Notes under the pieces: model-generated
Told to the model about the DNA's origin: nothing
What the model saw: only the letters and a program-made list of their open reading frames with translations
Databases searched by the model: none
Made by a program: the position numbers and the translations under genes
NCBI GenBank assembly: GCA_947459215.1
Contig: CANHCQ010000014.1
Span: 16,781-80,780 of the forward strand
From: Phycisphaerales bacterium
GTDB taxonomy: Bacteria > Planctomycetota > Phycisphaerae > Phycisphaerales > UBA1924
Length of the DNA: 64,000 nucleotides
Direction of reading: 5' to 3'
In this document: positions 50,395 through 59,518 of the stretch, piece after piece
Layout of the letters: each line of letters begins with the position of its first letter
How positions within the stretch are numbered: the first letter of the stretch is position 1

Positions 50395-52004
50395 CCTTCG
50401 GGCCTCATCAACGGGAAAAACATCACATCGCGGATCGTCCGCTGATTGGTCAGGATCATCACCAACCGATCCACGCCCAGGCCCATGCCGCCCGCCGGCG
50501 GCATGCCCACCTTGAGCGCCCGCAGGAAGTCGTGGTCCATCGTGCGGAAGGTGTTCTCTTCCGCGCTCTTGTCGGCGTCGATGCCGGTGAGCTGCTCCTT
50601 GAACTTGGCTTCCTGCACGTCGGGGTCGTTGAGCTCGGTGTAGTGCGGGGCGATCTCCATGCCGGCGATGAAGAGGTCGGCCCGGTCGGCGAGCGCGGGG
50701 TTGCTGGGCTTGGGGCGGGTCAGGGGCGAGATGGCGCTCGGGTAATCGATGATGAACGTCGGGCGCGACGGGTCGAGCAGGTGCTCGCCCTTGAGCTCGA
50801 AGAGCTCGTTCACCACGAACCATGGGTCAGCCGCGGCGATCTCCTTGACCTTCTGCGGGTTGCGTGCCGCCAGGTCCTTCTTGGCCCGCTCGGTGTCGTG
50901 CATCGAGTAGCCCAGGCCCTTCTCGAAGAGCTCGCCGTACGTGACGCGGACGAAGGGCTTGCTGTAGTTGATCTGCAGGTCGCCGAAGGGCAGCACGATG
51001 TCACCCGTGCCTCCGGTCTGCTCAAACACCATCTTCGCCGCATCGCGGATGGCGCTCTCGGTGAGTTCCATCACGGTCTCGACATCGCCAAAGGCGTGAT
51101 ACGCCTCGAGCATGGTGAACTCTGGGTTGTGCTGCTTGTCGAGGCCTTCGTTGCGGAAGTTGCGATTGACCTCGAAGACCTTGGGCATGCCGCCGACGAG
51201 GAGGCGCTTGAGATACAGCTCCGGCGCGATCCGCATGAACAGGTTGATATCCAGCGCGTTCATCTTGGTGACAAACGGACGCGCTGCGGCACCGCCCGCC
51301 AGCGACTGGAGCATCGGGGTCTCCACCTCCAGATACCCGCGGCTTTCCATGAACTTGCGGATGCGGCCGACGATGGCGCTGCGCTGCTGGAAGACGCCCA
51401 TGGTCTCGGGGTTGGCCCACAGGTCCGTGTAGCGCTGGCGGTAGCGGATCTCGACATCGGTCAGGCCGGCGTGCTTCTCCGGCGGCGGAACCAGGCTCTT
51501 GGCCGCGGGCTTCACGTCGTCGGCCCAAATGGTGACTTCGCCGGTCTTGGTCTTCATCACGCGGCCGGAGACGACGATCACGTCGGCCAGGTCGGTGAGC
51601 TTGGCGACCTTGAAGCCCAGTTCAGCGCAATCACGCTGGCTGACGGCGATCTGCAGCGCATCGGTGTGATCGCGGATGGTCATCCAGATCAGCTTGCCGC
51701 CGTCGCGCAGGAGCATGACGCGTCCCGCGACCGAAGCCCGGGGGCGGGGATCGACGTACCCAGGGTTCTTGCTGTTCGCGTTGAAGTCGGTGTTGGCGGC
51801 GTCGTCGTAGAGGGCGCGGGCCTGCGCGAGCGGGATCAGCCCATCGGTGCGCGTGCCGTAGGGGTTGACGCCGAGCTTGGCCGCCTCGTCGCGGTTGAGG
51901 CGACGCTGCTGCTCGAGGGAGACGCCCGGCGCCGCAGAGGTGCTTGCGGCGGCGGGCGTATTGGCGTTCTTGGAATCGGTCTTGGGGTCAGAAGGCGTGC
52001 TCAT
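50388..52004 (-). CDS. lysS: Lysyl-tRNA synthetase, class II
   Basis: 538 residues. OB-fold anticodon domain (about 45-190), then the class II catalytic core: motif 2 'VFEVNRNFRNEGLDKQHNPE' (near 290), 'FTMLEAY', and motif 3 'GMGLGVDRLVMILTNQRTIR' near the end with 'DVMFFPLMRPEG'. It charges tRNA-Lys using ATP. An N-terminal low-complexity extension of about 40 residues (Ala/Ser/Thr/Lys) is longer than usual. The final Gln and stop codon are inside a family A palindrome. ATG 52004; it is alone on its strand. Confidence 0.97.
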   Translation of the reverse strand: MSTPSDPKTDSKNANTPAAASTSAAPGVSLEQQRRLNRDEAAKLGVNPYGTRTDGLIPLAQARALYDDAANTDFNANSKNPGYVDPRPRASVAGRVMLLRDGGKLIWMTIRDHTDALQIAVSQRDCAELGFKVAKLTDLADVIVVSGRVMKTKTGEVTIWADDVKPAAKSLVPPPEKHAGLTDVEIRYRQRYTDLWANPETMGVFQQRSAIVGRIRKFMESRGYLEVETPMLQSLAGGAAARPFVTKMNALDINLFMRIAPELYLKRLLVGGMPKVFEVNRNFRNEGLDKQHNPEFTMLEAYHAFGDVETVMELTESAIRDAAKMVFEQTGGTGDIVLPFGDLQINYSKPFVRVTYGELFEKGLGYSMHDTERAKKDLAARNPQKVKEIAAADPWFVVNELFELKGEHLLDPSRPTFIIDYPSAISPLTRPKPSNPALADRADLFIAGMEIAPHYTELNDPDVQEAKFKEQLTGIDADKSAEENTFRTMDHDFLRALKVGMPPAGGMGLGVDRLVMILTNQRTIRDVMFFPLMRPEGQ

Positions 52005-52059
52005 TCGATGCCAGTTTAGGAAGCACGCCCGCTTCAGCCGGTCTCACGCCCCTATCCCG

Positions 52060-53241
52060 TCAGGAACACAACAGGTCGTTGTACGCCATCACAAAGATCA
52101 AGAAATCGGCGTCGTCCACCACGCCGTCGGTGTTCAGGTCCGCGCGGCAACCCGCGGGCATGACCGGGTCGGCACAGTCGAGGACGTTGTACTGGTAGGC
52201 GAAGATGACAAAGTCGGCATCGTCCACCCGTGCATCGGTGTTGAGGTCGCCCGGGCACGTCGCGGCTCCGGCGACCGCGACCCGCATGCCGCCCTCGCCC
52301 CATCGATAGGTTGGGTACGGATAGATCACGCGATAGGTCGCACGCATGGAGCTGACTATTCCGGCGAACGACCCGCCACGGGCGATCCGCCCGGCGTTGG
52401 TGTTGTTGGGCGTCTCCGTGAACTCGTACACGTTGCCAGATTGGTCGAACGTGCCGTACGCGCTGGGCGAGTTGCTGTGTGCCCCGACCACGGTCGGCTT
52501 GTAGACGCCCCCGGTGTAGCCGTTGTCCCAGAACGTCGCGGAGTTACCCGGATCGGGCGACACGATCGAGTTGGAGGGCATGGCCTCGGATTGGGTCGCA
52601 TACTCCCAGTAGTGATTGGTCGGCCCGTCGTTCTTGTGATACGCGGCCTTGTACCACTCGTCCTCGGTAGGAAGGACGTACATCGCATCCGGACGCCGCG
52701 TCACCAGCATGAGCACCGCGTTAGAGGTCGCGCCCGCGAGTGTGTACGAGCCGTCCTCGGTGGAAGCGGGATCGGATGCCTGGCCGTTCGTCAGCCAGTT
52801 GCAGAACCGCACCGCGTTCGACCACGAGATCATCAGCACCGGCCGGTTCGCCCAGTCGCCCAGCACCGCGTACGAGTAACGCCCGGTGATCGGATCCGTC
52901 GAGCGGCGGATCATGTCACCCATGGAGGGGATGTAGAGCGCGTACGGATCAGTCGATGCCACCGCGTTGAGGAACTCGCAGTAGTGGGCGACGGTCACCT
53001 CGTGCTTGGCGATGGAGTAGACGCTGTCGACCCGGCCGCAGACCCGGTCTTCACCCGGTTGCAGCTGACCCGCCGAAGGCCCGGAGAGTTCACCGGGGTT
53101 GCCGAGATTGCGGACCACCACAAACTCGATGCTCTGAAAACCCATGGGCATGGAGAACACGTCGGCGAACGCCCCGAAGGGCAACGCGGCCAGAAGAACG
53201 GCCACAGCGCCGGCGCGACAATCAATGGAGCGGAAACGCAT
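52060..53241 (-). CDS. Secreted FGE-sulfatase-like (SUMF1) protein with GC-type dockerin
   Basis: 393 residues. Signal peptide to about 26 ('AVLLAALPFGAFA'). The domain to about 325 is SUMF1-like: 'SIAKHEVTVAHYCEFLNAVA', 'PVLMISWSNAVRFCNWLT', 'YVLPTEDEWYKAAYH', 'GNVYEFTE', 'ARGGSFAG', 'GGMRVAV'. The Cys pair that makes formylglycine in true FGE enzymes is not seen in the expected C-terminal place, so it is probably a binding or structural relative. The dockerin (about 330-393) has the long linker and ends Leu-Cys-Ser instead of Cys-Pro. A GGAGGT ribosome site precedes ATG 53241. Confidence 0.85.
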   Translation of the reverse strand: MRFRSIDCRAGAVAVLLAALPFGAFADVFSMPMGFQSIEFVVVRNLGNPGELSGPSAGQLQPGEDRVCGRVDSVYSIAKHEVTVAHYCEFLNAVASTDPYALYIPSMGDMIRRSTDPITGRYSYAVLGDWANRPVLMISWSNAVRFCNWLTNGQASDPASTEDGSYTLAGATSNAVLMLVTRRPDAMYVLPTEDEWYKAAYHKNDGPTNHYWEYATQSEAMPSNSIVSPDPGNSATFWDNGYTGGVYKPTVVGAHSNSPSAYGTFDQSGNVYEFTETPNNTNAGRIARGGSFAGIVSSMRATYRVIYPYPTYRWGEGGMRVAVAGAATCPGDLNTDARVDDADFVIFAYQYNVLDCADPVMPAGCRADLNTDGVVDDADFLIFVMAYNDLLCS

Positions 53242-53621
53242 GATGCACCTCCGTGCCGGCGAAGCGCGACGCCGACGGATCTATGATTCCGCACAGAGGT
53301 GTCGGGTATCCAGTTCCCGACTTTTCGAGCGCCGATCAGGTCCATCGCCTCGGCCCTTGGCGTGCGCGGATGTCGATCGCGCCAAAGTCGCACCACCACG
53401 ACGGACAAACGGGTGCTCAGCGCGGCCCCGGGCCGTGTACATGCCAACGAGTCCCGCTCCGGCACCCGCTCGGAGTCGGCGGCAGATTCGCTGGGGGGAC
53501 CATGCTTCCGTCGCTTCGGCTTGGCTCTCCACCAACGGGTTCCGCCGCCGCGGAATAGTCGCAACGCCGCGGGCTGGCGTCGGATACAACTATCCCCGAC
53601 CGTTTCCACGAAGGAGTCCTT
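53242..53621. other. Divergent intergenic region without visible gene
   Basis: About 380 bases between two divergent genes. The right end holds the AAGGAG ribosome site of the metalloprotease (near 53611) and the left end the GGAGGT of the FGE-like gene. No repeat, hairpin or promoter stands out. Confidence 0.5.
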
Positions 53622-56600
53622 ATGCCGCACCCGATTTCGCACGCCGCCGCCCTCATGCTCGCGGCCGGCCTCAGCGTCACCGTCCTCGCCCAGCCCGCCC
53701 CCACCCCTGCCGCGGCCCCGGCCCCCGAAGGCGCACCCCGCGCCCCCAGACCCGCCGATGAGTCTGGCCTCAAGTCCTTCGACGAAGTCTCCAAGGGCTT
53801 CGACAAGGTCGTCTCCACGGCCGACGGCAAGGGCAGCTACTACACGCTCTACCGCCGCGAGCGCGACGGCGGCCTGCTCGCCGAACTCCCCTCCGGCTTC
53901 GACAGCCAGCGCCAGTTCATCGCCATGACCATCGCCACCGGCGAGACCTTCGCCGGCCTCCAGTCCGGCGACCTCTACACCTTCTGGCGCCGCCTCGACA
54001 ACCGCCTCCTCCTCATCGCCCCCGACACCGACAACCGCTCCACCGGCGACGCCGAGAGCAAGGCCGGCGTGAAGCAGATCTTCACCGACCGCGTCATCCT
54101 CGACGTCCCGATCCTCTCCATGGGCCCCTCCGGCCGCCCCGTCATCGACATGAAGGAACTGCTCACCACCCGCGCCCGCGACATGCTCAGCGCCGGCGGC
54201 GGCATCGGCGGCTTCCTTGGTGCCGGTCTCACCCAGGCCAACCCGCGCCTCGCCGCGCTCAAGAGCGCCAAGGCCTTCCCCGAGAACGTCGAGATCTCCT
54301 ACGAGATGCCCACCGCCGGCGGCCGCCTGCAGGAGATCCACTTCTCCTTCAGCCGCATCCCCGACAACACCGGCTACACCCCCCGCGTCGCCGATCAGCG
54401 CGTCGGCTACTTCACCACCGTCTACCGCGACCTGGGCAAGATGAACAGCGACCAGAAGTGGGTCCGCTTCATCAACCGCTGGCACCTCGAAAAGGCCGAC
54501 CCCAAGCTCAAGCTCAGCCCGCCGAAGGAACCCATCGTCTTCTACATCGAGCACACCACCCCGGTGCGCTACCGCCGCTACGTCCGCGACGGCCTGCTCC
54601 GCTGGAACAAGGCCTTCGAGAAGATCGGTATCTCCGAAGCCATCCAGGTCTACTACCAGGACGCCACCACCGGCGCCCACATGGACAAGGACCCCGAAGA
54701 CGTCCGTTACAACTTCGTCCGCTGGATCGCCAACGACATCGGCACCGCGATCGGGCCGAGCCGCGTCCACCCGCTGACCGGACAGATCCTCGACGCCGAC
54801 ATCATCCTCACCGACGGCTGGATCCGCGGCTTCGCCGCCGACTACACCGACGAACTGCCCGAAATCTCCATGCAGGGCATGACCAGCGAAACCATCTCCT
54901 GGCTCGCCGAACGCCCGCAGTTCGATCCCCGCGTCCGCTTCGCCGATCCCGCCAAGCGCCCCGGCGTCATCGAACGCCTCCGCCAGGAAGCCGCCGCCAA
55001 GGAGCAGATGAAGGCCGACGGACGCCTCGGCGTCACCGGCTTCGGCGGCATCGCCATGCCCACCGCCGCCGACCTCGCACGCGACCCCGTCAAGTTCGAG
55101 GAACGCCTCAACCTCGCCGCACGCATGTGCACCCTCGCCACCGGCAAGGGCCTCGACCTCGCCATGCTCCGCATGCATATGGACATCATCGGGCTTGAGC
55201 TCGACGGCGGCACCGGCGAGATCGAGAACACCCGCGGCGATTCCGTCTCCGTCCTCGACGGCGTCCCCGAATGGTTCATCGGCCCTCTGCTCGTCGATCT
55301 CGTCGCCCACGAAGTCGGTCACACCCTGGGCCTCCGCCACAACTTCAAGGGCTCCAGCATCTACACCCTCGCCCAGGTCAACAGCCCCGACGTCAAGGGC
55401 AAGAAGTCCTTCAGCGGCTCGGTGATGGACTACGTCCCCGTCAACATCAACGTCCCCGACGCCAAGAAGCTCGAGGAGTACCTCAAGCAGCAGAAGACGG
55501 ACGACACCAAGGACAGCAAGAAGGACGAGGGCAAGGCCGACGAGAAGAAGGCCGACGACAAGAAGCCCGCGACGAAGTCCGGCAGCTCGCCGCTCGGTCC
55601 CGAGAAGCCACAGGAACTCGGCGACTACGCCCAGGTCGACAACGGCCCGTACGACTACTGGGCGATCGAGTACGGCTACACCCTCGACGATCCCAAGAAG
55701 GTCCTCGAACGCGTCAACGACCCCGAGCTCGTCTACGCCACCGACTGGGATCTCAGCGGCCCCGATCCCCTCGTCCGCCAGTACGACTTCACCTCCAACC
55801 CCGCCGACTACGCCAACAACCTGATGGAACTGGCCCGCTACCACCGCTCCCGCCTGCTCGATCGTTTCGTCAAGGACGGCGACAGCTGGGCCCGCGCCCG
55901 CCGCGGCTACAGCATGACCATGATCATGCAGGCCCGCGGCGCCAACATCATGGCCAAGCTCATCGGCGGCGCCGACCTGTCCTACAGCAAGAAGGGCGAC
56001 CCCAACGGCCGCGATCCCATCATCCCCACCTCCGGCGAGAAGCAGCGCGAAGCCGTCAAGTGGATCACCGACAACATCTTCCAAGACAACGCCTGGGGCC
56101 TCACCCCGGAGATGCTCACCAAGTTCACCACCGACCGCTGGGGTGATCAGGGCGGCATGAGCGAGCTCATGCAGGACCCGTCCTTCCCCGTCCATGATCG
56201 CGTCGCCGCTCTGCAGATCGCGGCCCTCGTCCAGATCATGAACCCGACCACCATCCGGCGCGTCTACGACAACGAGCTCCGCGTCCCCGCCACCACCGAC
56301 ACGCTCACCATCCCCGAGCTGCTCGACAGCGTCACCAAGGGCATCTGGAGCGAGATCGACAAGGCCCCGGGCCAGCAGTTCACCGCCCGCCAGCCCATGA
56401 TCTCCAGCCTCCGCCGCAACCTGCAGCGCGAGCACCTGGAGCTCCTCTCCTTCCTCACCAACAGCGGCGTGCTCCTCGGCGAGGCCAGCAAGCCGATCAC
56501 CAACCTCTCGCTCGCCCAGCTCCGGTCCATCCAGGACAAGATCAAGGGCATCGTCGAGAGCAAGTCCGCCGCGGGCCGCCTCGACCCGTACACCCTGACG

Positions 56601-56666
56601 CACCTCAACGAAGCCAATAAGCGCATCGACGCCATCATCAACAAGGTCGCGATCTTCTTCCCGTAG
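53622..56666 (+). CDS. Large secreted zinc metalloprotease (DUF5117/DUF5118-like)
   Basis: 1014 residues. Signal peptide 1-24 ('AAALMLAAGLSVTVLAQ'), a Pro/Ala linker, then a long N-terminal domain. The catalytic motif is H563-E-V-G-H567-T-L-G-L-R-H573, with a Met-turn-like 'SGSVMDYVPVNI' about 50 residues later, a metzincin-type pattern. A Lys/Asp/Glu-rich insertion (about 617-665) is low complexity. The layout fits the large bacterial metalloproteases with DUF5117 and DUF5118 domains, which act outside the cytoplasm; the substrate is unknown. An AAGGAG ribosome site precedes ATG 53622. A strong terminator follows. Confidence 0.88.
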   Translation: MPHPISHAAALMLAAGLSVTVLAQPAPTPAAAPAPEGAPRAPRPADESGLKSFDEVSKGFDKVVSTADGKGSYYTLYRRERDGGLLAELPSGFDSQRQFIAMTIATGETFAGLQSGDLYTFWRRLDNRLLLIAPDTDNRSTGDAESKAGVKQIFTDRVILDVPILSMGPSGRPVIDMKELLTTRARDMLSAGGGIGGFLGAGLTQANPRLAALKSAKAFPENVEISYEMPTAGGRLQEIHFSFSRIPDNTGYTPRVADQRVGYFTTVYRDLGKMNSDQKWVRFINRWHLEKADPKLKLSPPKEPIVFYIEHTTPVRYRRYVRDGLLRWNKAFEKIGISEAIQVYYQDATTGAHMDKDPEDVRYNFVRWIANDIGTAIGPSRVHPLTGQILDADIILTDGWIRGFAADYTDELPEISMQGMTSETISWLAERPQFDPRVRFADPAKRPGVIERLRQEAAAKEQMKADGRLGVTGFGGIAMPTAADLARDPVKFEERLNLAARMCTLATGKGLDLAMLRMHMDIIGLELDGGTGEIENTRGDSVSVLDGVPEWFIGPLLVDLVAHEVGHTLGLRHNFKGSSIYTLAQVNSPDVKGKKSFSGSVMDYVPVNINVPDAKKLEEYLKQQKTDDTKDSKKDEGKADEKKADDKKPATKSGSSPLGPEKPQELGDYAQVDNGPYDYWAIEYGYTLDDPKKVLERVNDPELVYATDWDLSGPDPLVRQYDFTSNPADYANNLMELARYHRSRLLDRFVKDGDSWARARRGYSMTMIMQARGANIMAKLIGGADLSYSKKGDPNGRDPIIPTSGEKQREAVKWITDNIFQDNAWGLTPEMLTKFTTDRWGDQGGMSELMQDPSFPVHDRVAALQIAALVQIMNPTTIRRVYDNELRVPATTDTLTIPELLDSVTKGIWSEIDKAPGQQFTARQPMISSLRRNLQREHLELLSFLTNSGVLLGEASKPITNLSLAQLRSIQDKIKGIVESKSAAGRLDPYTLTHLNEANKRIDAIINKVAIFFP

Positions 56667-56705
56667 AAACGCACCGCGCGTCACGCGCCATCAAGCCTCA
56701 CCAAC

Positions 56706-56731
56706 CGCCCGGGCCCGCGCCCGGGCGTTTT
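56706..56731 (+). terminator. Intrinsic terminator after the metalloprotease gene
   Basis: A perfect 9-bp stem (56706-56714 with 56719-56727), a 4-base loop (CCGC) and four T. It begins 40 bases after the stop. Confidence 0.9.
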
Positions 56732-56760
56732 CATATCCAGCGAACACTCGCTTCCACTGA

Positions 56761-56930
56761 CGCGCCTCCCCGCCCCGTGAAGCGGGGAGTGGTGGTCGAG
56801 GCTTTGCGAGACCGGGGAGGGGCGATTCGCGCTGGGATGTTCTTTGCGTCGAAGTGTCCGCAGTCCCCTCACCTGACCCGACGCGTCGAGTCGTCCTCTC
56901 CCCGCACGCGGGGAGAGGAGGCGCGGAGCG
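56761..56930. repeat. Family D repeat between metalloprotease and rpiB
   Basis: Contains CCTCCCCGCCCC, GACCGGGGAGG and a perfect 9-bp hairpin CCTCTCCCC/GGGGAGAGG (56895-56918). Related in wording to 37390-37560. It lies just after the rpiB stop (minus strand), where the hairpin could help end the transcript, but no T run follows. Confidence 0.6.
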
Positions 56931-56948
56931 TCGCTCTGCAGCCGTCCC

Positions 56949-57413
56949 TCAGTCCTTCACGCTCGCAGGGTCCTTGCCCTGCTCGATCGCGCCGATCTTC
57001 TCAAGCCGGCGGGTGTGCCGCCCGCCGCTGAACGGCGTCGCGATCGCTTCTTCCACGATCTTCTCGATCAGCCGCTGCCCCAACAGGTCCGCCGACAGAC
57101 ACATCACATTGGCATCGTTGTGGCTGCGGCTCAGCTGGGCCGTCAGTTCATCGTGCACGTTCGCCGCACGAACGCCCTTGACCTTGTTGGCCGCGATCGA
57201 CATCCCCACGCCCGTGCCGCAGATCAGGACGCCCAGATCGCTCGCGCCGGAAGCGACCTTCGACGCGACCCGGAACGCCGGCTCCGGGTAATCGCACGGC
57301 TGGCCGCTCGAGTCACCGACGATCTCGACGGTGTGACCCTCGCGCCCGAGTTTCTCGGCGAGCAACTTGATGGCGGCAACGCCTCGGTGGTCGGCGCCTA
57401 GTGCGATCTTCAT
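56949..57413 (-). CDS. rpiB: Ribose-5-phosphate isomerase B
   Basis: 154 residues. 'KIALGADHRGVAAIK' at the N-terminus, catalytic Cys in 'VLICGTGVGMSIAANK' (about 66), and 'RSHNDANVMCLSADLLG' are diagnostic. It interconverts ribose-5-phosphate and ribulose-5-phosphate in the pentose phosphate pathway. The start codon overlaps the stop of the upstream Sua5/phosphatase fusion gene by 4 bases (57410-57413), so the two are coupled. Gene order Sua5, phosphatase, rpiB is also seen in Firmicutes (ywlC-ywlE-rpiB region). Confidence 0.95.
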   Translation of the reverse strand: MKIALGADHRGVAAIKLLAEKLGREGHTVEIVGDSSGQPCDYPEPAFRVASKVASGASDLGVLICGTGVGMSIAANKVKGVRAANVHDELTAQLSRSHNDANVMCLSADLLGQRLIEKIVEEAIATPFSGGRHTRRLEKIGAIEQGKDPASVKD

Positions 57414-58522
57414 CGTGAGACTCCGGGAAGTTCCTCGATCCAGCCCCGCTCCCTGAACCGCAGAAGGATACCGGCGCGGATCGCCTCAGCAGTCGAGATA
57501 TACGTGTCCAGCCCGGAACCGATCGGATCGGCGATGTCCCGTCCCGACGGCTGCAGCAACTGAACCTTTTCCGCCGCCTCGGGCATCATCTGCAGAATCG
57601 CCGCCCGATGCCCCCGCGTCATCGCGAAGACCGCCTCCGCTTCGCGGATCATCTCCCGGGTGAGCAGCCTCGACCGATGCGTCTGGGGCCGCACGCCCAG
57701 GTGCCGCAGCGCCTGATCGCCCTCGACCGTCGCCCCGTCGCCGTCAAAGGCCGAGGTCCCCGCCGACACCGCGATCAAGGGCATGTTGCTGATCGGACGC
57801 TTCTCGAACAGGTCGCGCGCGATCGCCTCCGCCATCGGACTTCGGCAGGTGTTTCCGCTGCAAACAAAGAGCACAACACGTTTCATCGCCGCATCGATTG
57901 TTCGCGCGTCCACCGCACCCGTGCCCAGCACGCGGTACCCGCCCGCTCGGGTCAGCCGGATCGGGGTCGAAGTCGTCCCCAGCCGCGTGGGCCCGTCGTC
58001 CACCGCCGCCACGATCCCCGCGCGGTCCAACGCCGCCGCCAGTCCGCTGGTCTCCAGCACGCGTCCGCCCGCGCTGACGTCGCTCGGCACCCGCCCGATC
58101 GCCACCGGGCCGGGCACGAGGGCGAGGACCTGGTTGGTGAACGCATGGTCCACCACGCGGACGCACAAGCAGCCGTCGAGCACGAACGTGCTCTCCGGCT
58201 CACCATCCACAACCGTCCGATCGGTTTCGATCATGAAACGCACGCCGCCGGGAGTCAGTTTCTCGATGAGCCTGCGATGTGCCTCGTGCGTGATTCCCGC
58301 GGCTTCGATCGCCCGCTGCGGGTCGTGCGTGTGCCATGTGTTGCCAAGGCTGGATTGCATGGCCCGCAGCGCCGCCATCGCGGCAGGTGAACGCGCGCTC
58401 GCCGCCACGCCGTAGACCGTCTCGGTCGGCAGCACGACAAGCTTGCCCGCGCGCAGCCATTCCGCCACGCGCGCGCAATCACCCTCCCCCGCCCCGGAAC
58501 GGGATGAGATCACCTCTGCCAC
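57410..58522 (-). CDS. Fusion of Sua5/YrdC-like domain and low-molecular-weight protein phosphatase
   Basis: 370 residues. N-terminal half (1-205) is Sua5/TsaC-like: 'VLPTETVYGVAASARSP' (PTETVYG 32-38) and 'VPGPVAIGRVPSD'. However, the usual K-x-R-P strip after the first helix, which binds ATP and threonine-derived substrates, reads 'MQSSLGNTWHTHDP'. The domain may therefore have lost t6A activity. The C-terminal half (about 214-370) is a LMW phosphatase with the P-loop C221-S-G-N-T-C-R227-S and a late Asp-Pro ('DIADPIG', about 334); it may dephosphorylate phosphotyrosine or phosphoarginine. Translationally coupled to rpiB. ATG 58522. Confidence 0.87.
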   Translation of the reverse strand: MAEVISSRSGAGEGDCARVAEWLRAGKLVVLPTETVYGVAASARSPAAMAALRAMQSSLGNTWHTHDPQRAIEAAGITHEAHRRLIEKLTPGGVRFMIETDRTVVDGEPESTFVLDGCLCVRVVDHAFTNQVLALVPGPVAIGRVPSDVSAGGRVLETSGLAAALDRAGIVAAVDDGPTRLGTTSTPIRLTRAGGYRVLGTGAVDARTIDAAMKRVVLFVCSGNTCRSPMAEAIARDLFEKRPISNMPLIAVSAGTSAFDGDGATVEGDQALRHLGVRPQTHRSRLLTREMIREAEAVFAMTRGHRAAILQMMPEAAEKVQLLQPSGRDIADPIGSGLDTYISTAEAIRAGILLRFRERGWIEELPGVSR

Positions 58523-58561
58523 AAACGCAGTATGCCAAGTTCTCTCCGACCTTGCCGAGAC

Positions 58562-59452
58562 TCAGTTCCCGCCCGGCTTTTTGGGCTCCGCCGGTGTCGC
58601 CGCGGGAGTGGTCGGCTCGGGGGCTGCCGGGGTTTCCGGTTCCGCCGGTGTGTCGCCGGTTTTGATCTTCAGCGGCACGCCCTTCTCGGTCATCTTCCCG
58701 CCGGTGTCGATCTGGATATTGCCATTCCAGCTCGACTTGGGCAGCAGTTTCGGATCGACCAGGAAGATCTCGGTCCCGTCCGACGTCACGATCTTCAGGT
58801 TGCGGATCGGCAAGATCTTGGACAGGTCCTTCCCATCCTTGGGCTGCTTCTCCGGATCGATCGCGATCATCACCAGGGCCGCACCCTTCTCGAACCGCAG
58901 CGGAATCGGAATCTCCGGCTCGGAATTCGGCGGCGGCTGCTTCATCAGGTGGGCAATCTCGCCATACGAACTGAACAACTCAATCAACCCCTTGGGCGCA
59001 CTCTGATACGCCCCGAGCTTGTCATTCAACTGCTTCTTCACGCTGGCCAACTGCTCGTCGGTCAAGAGCGCGGCGGTGTAATCCACCACGCCCGCCCGGG
59101 CCGCTGCGTTGTCACCCTTCTCGACCGCCGCCAACAGGTTCGCCGCCGGCGCCGTCGCAAAGCTGCTGAACTGGTTCGAGACCTGCCACGCCCCGTAGCC
59201 GATCGCGCCCCAGAACGCCGTGCTGATCAAGCCCAGCACCAGCGCCGCGATCGCCAGCCCCGTGCCGCCGACGCGGCCCTTGCTGCTGGCGATACCCACC
59301 AGCGCGAAGACCGCCAGCAGCGACGCGATGAACCCCACGCCCGGGATGAAGCAGGGCAGGGCGAACACCAACGCGAGAATCGCGAGGATGCTCGTGCGCT
59401 GCGGACCCCAGTCAAAGTCACGGCCATCGGCAGGTGCGGGGAAGGATGTCAT
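58562..59452 (-). CDS. Membrane protein with DUF4190-like N-terminus
   Basis: 296 residues from ATG 59452. Membrane segments at about 22-55 and 65-92: 'AILALVFALPCFIPGVGFIA' and 'GTGLAIAALVLGLISTAFWG', the DUF4190 pattern of two segments with a 'SSKGRVGGTG' turn. A soluble helical/beta part follows (about 100-255), then a Pro/Ala/Glu tail ('AEPETPAAPEPTTPAATPAE'). Function unknown; probably an envelope protein with a periplasmic domain. The frame is open upstream to 60490 but there is antisense to the ankyrin gene. Confidence 0.78.
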   Translation of the reverse strand: MTSFPAPADGRDFDWGPQRTSILAILALVFALPCFIPGVGFIASLLAVFALVGIASSKGRVGGTGLAIAALVLGLISTAFWGAIGYGAWQVSNQFSSFATAPAANLLAAVEKGDNAAARAGVVDYTAALLTDEQLASVKKQLNDKLGAYQSAPKGLIELFSSYGEIAHLMKQPPPNSEPEIPIPLRFEKGAALVMIAIDPEKQPKDGKDLSKILPIRNLKIVTSDGTEIFLVDPKLLPKSSWNGNIQIDTGGKMTEKGVPLKIKTGDTPAEPETPAAPEPTTPAATPAEPKKPGGN

Positions 59453-59518
59453 ACAGAAGAGTATGGGGAGTACCCGAGCCTCCGTTTCGCGGCACTCAGC
59501 AAGTGGTACGCTGCCATC

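Noticed and set aside
52995..56684. Very long minus-strand frame over the metalloprotease
   Set aside because: Gly/Val/Asp-rich shadow antisense to a protein with a clear zinc motif.
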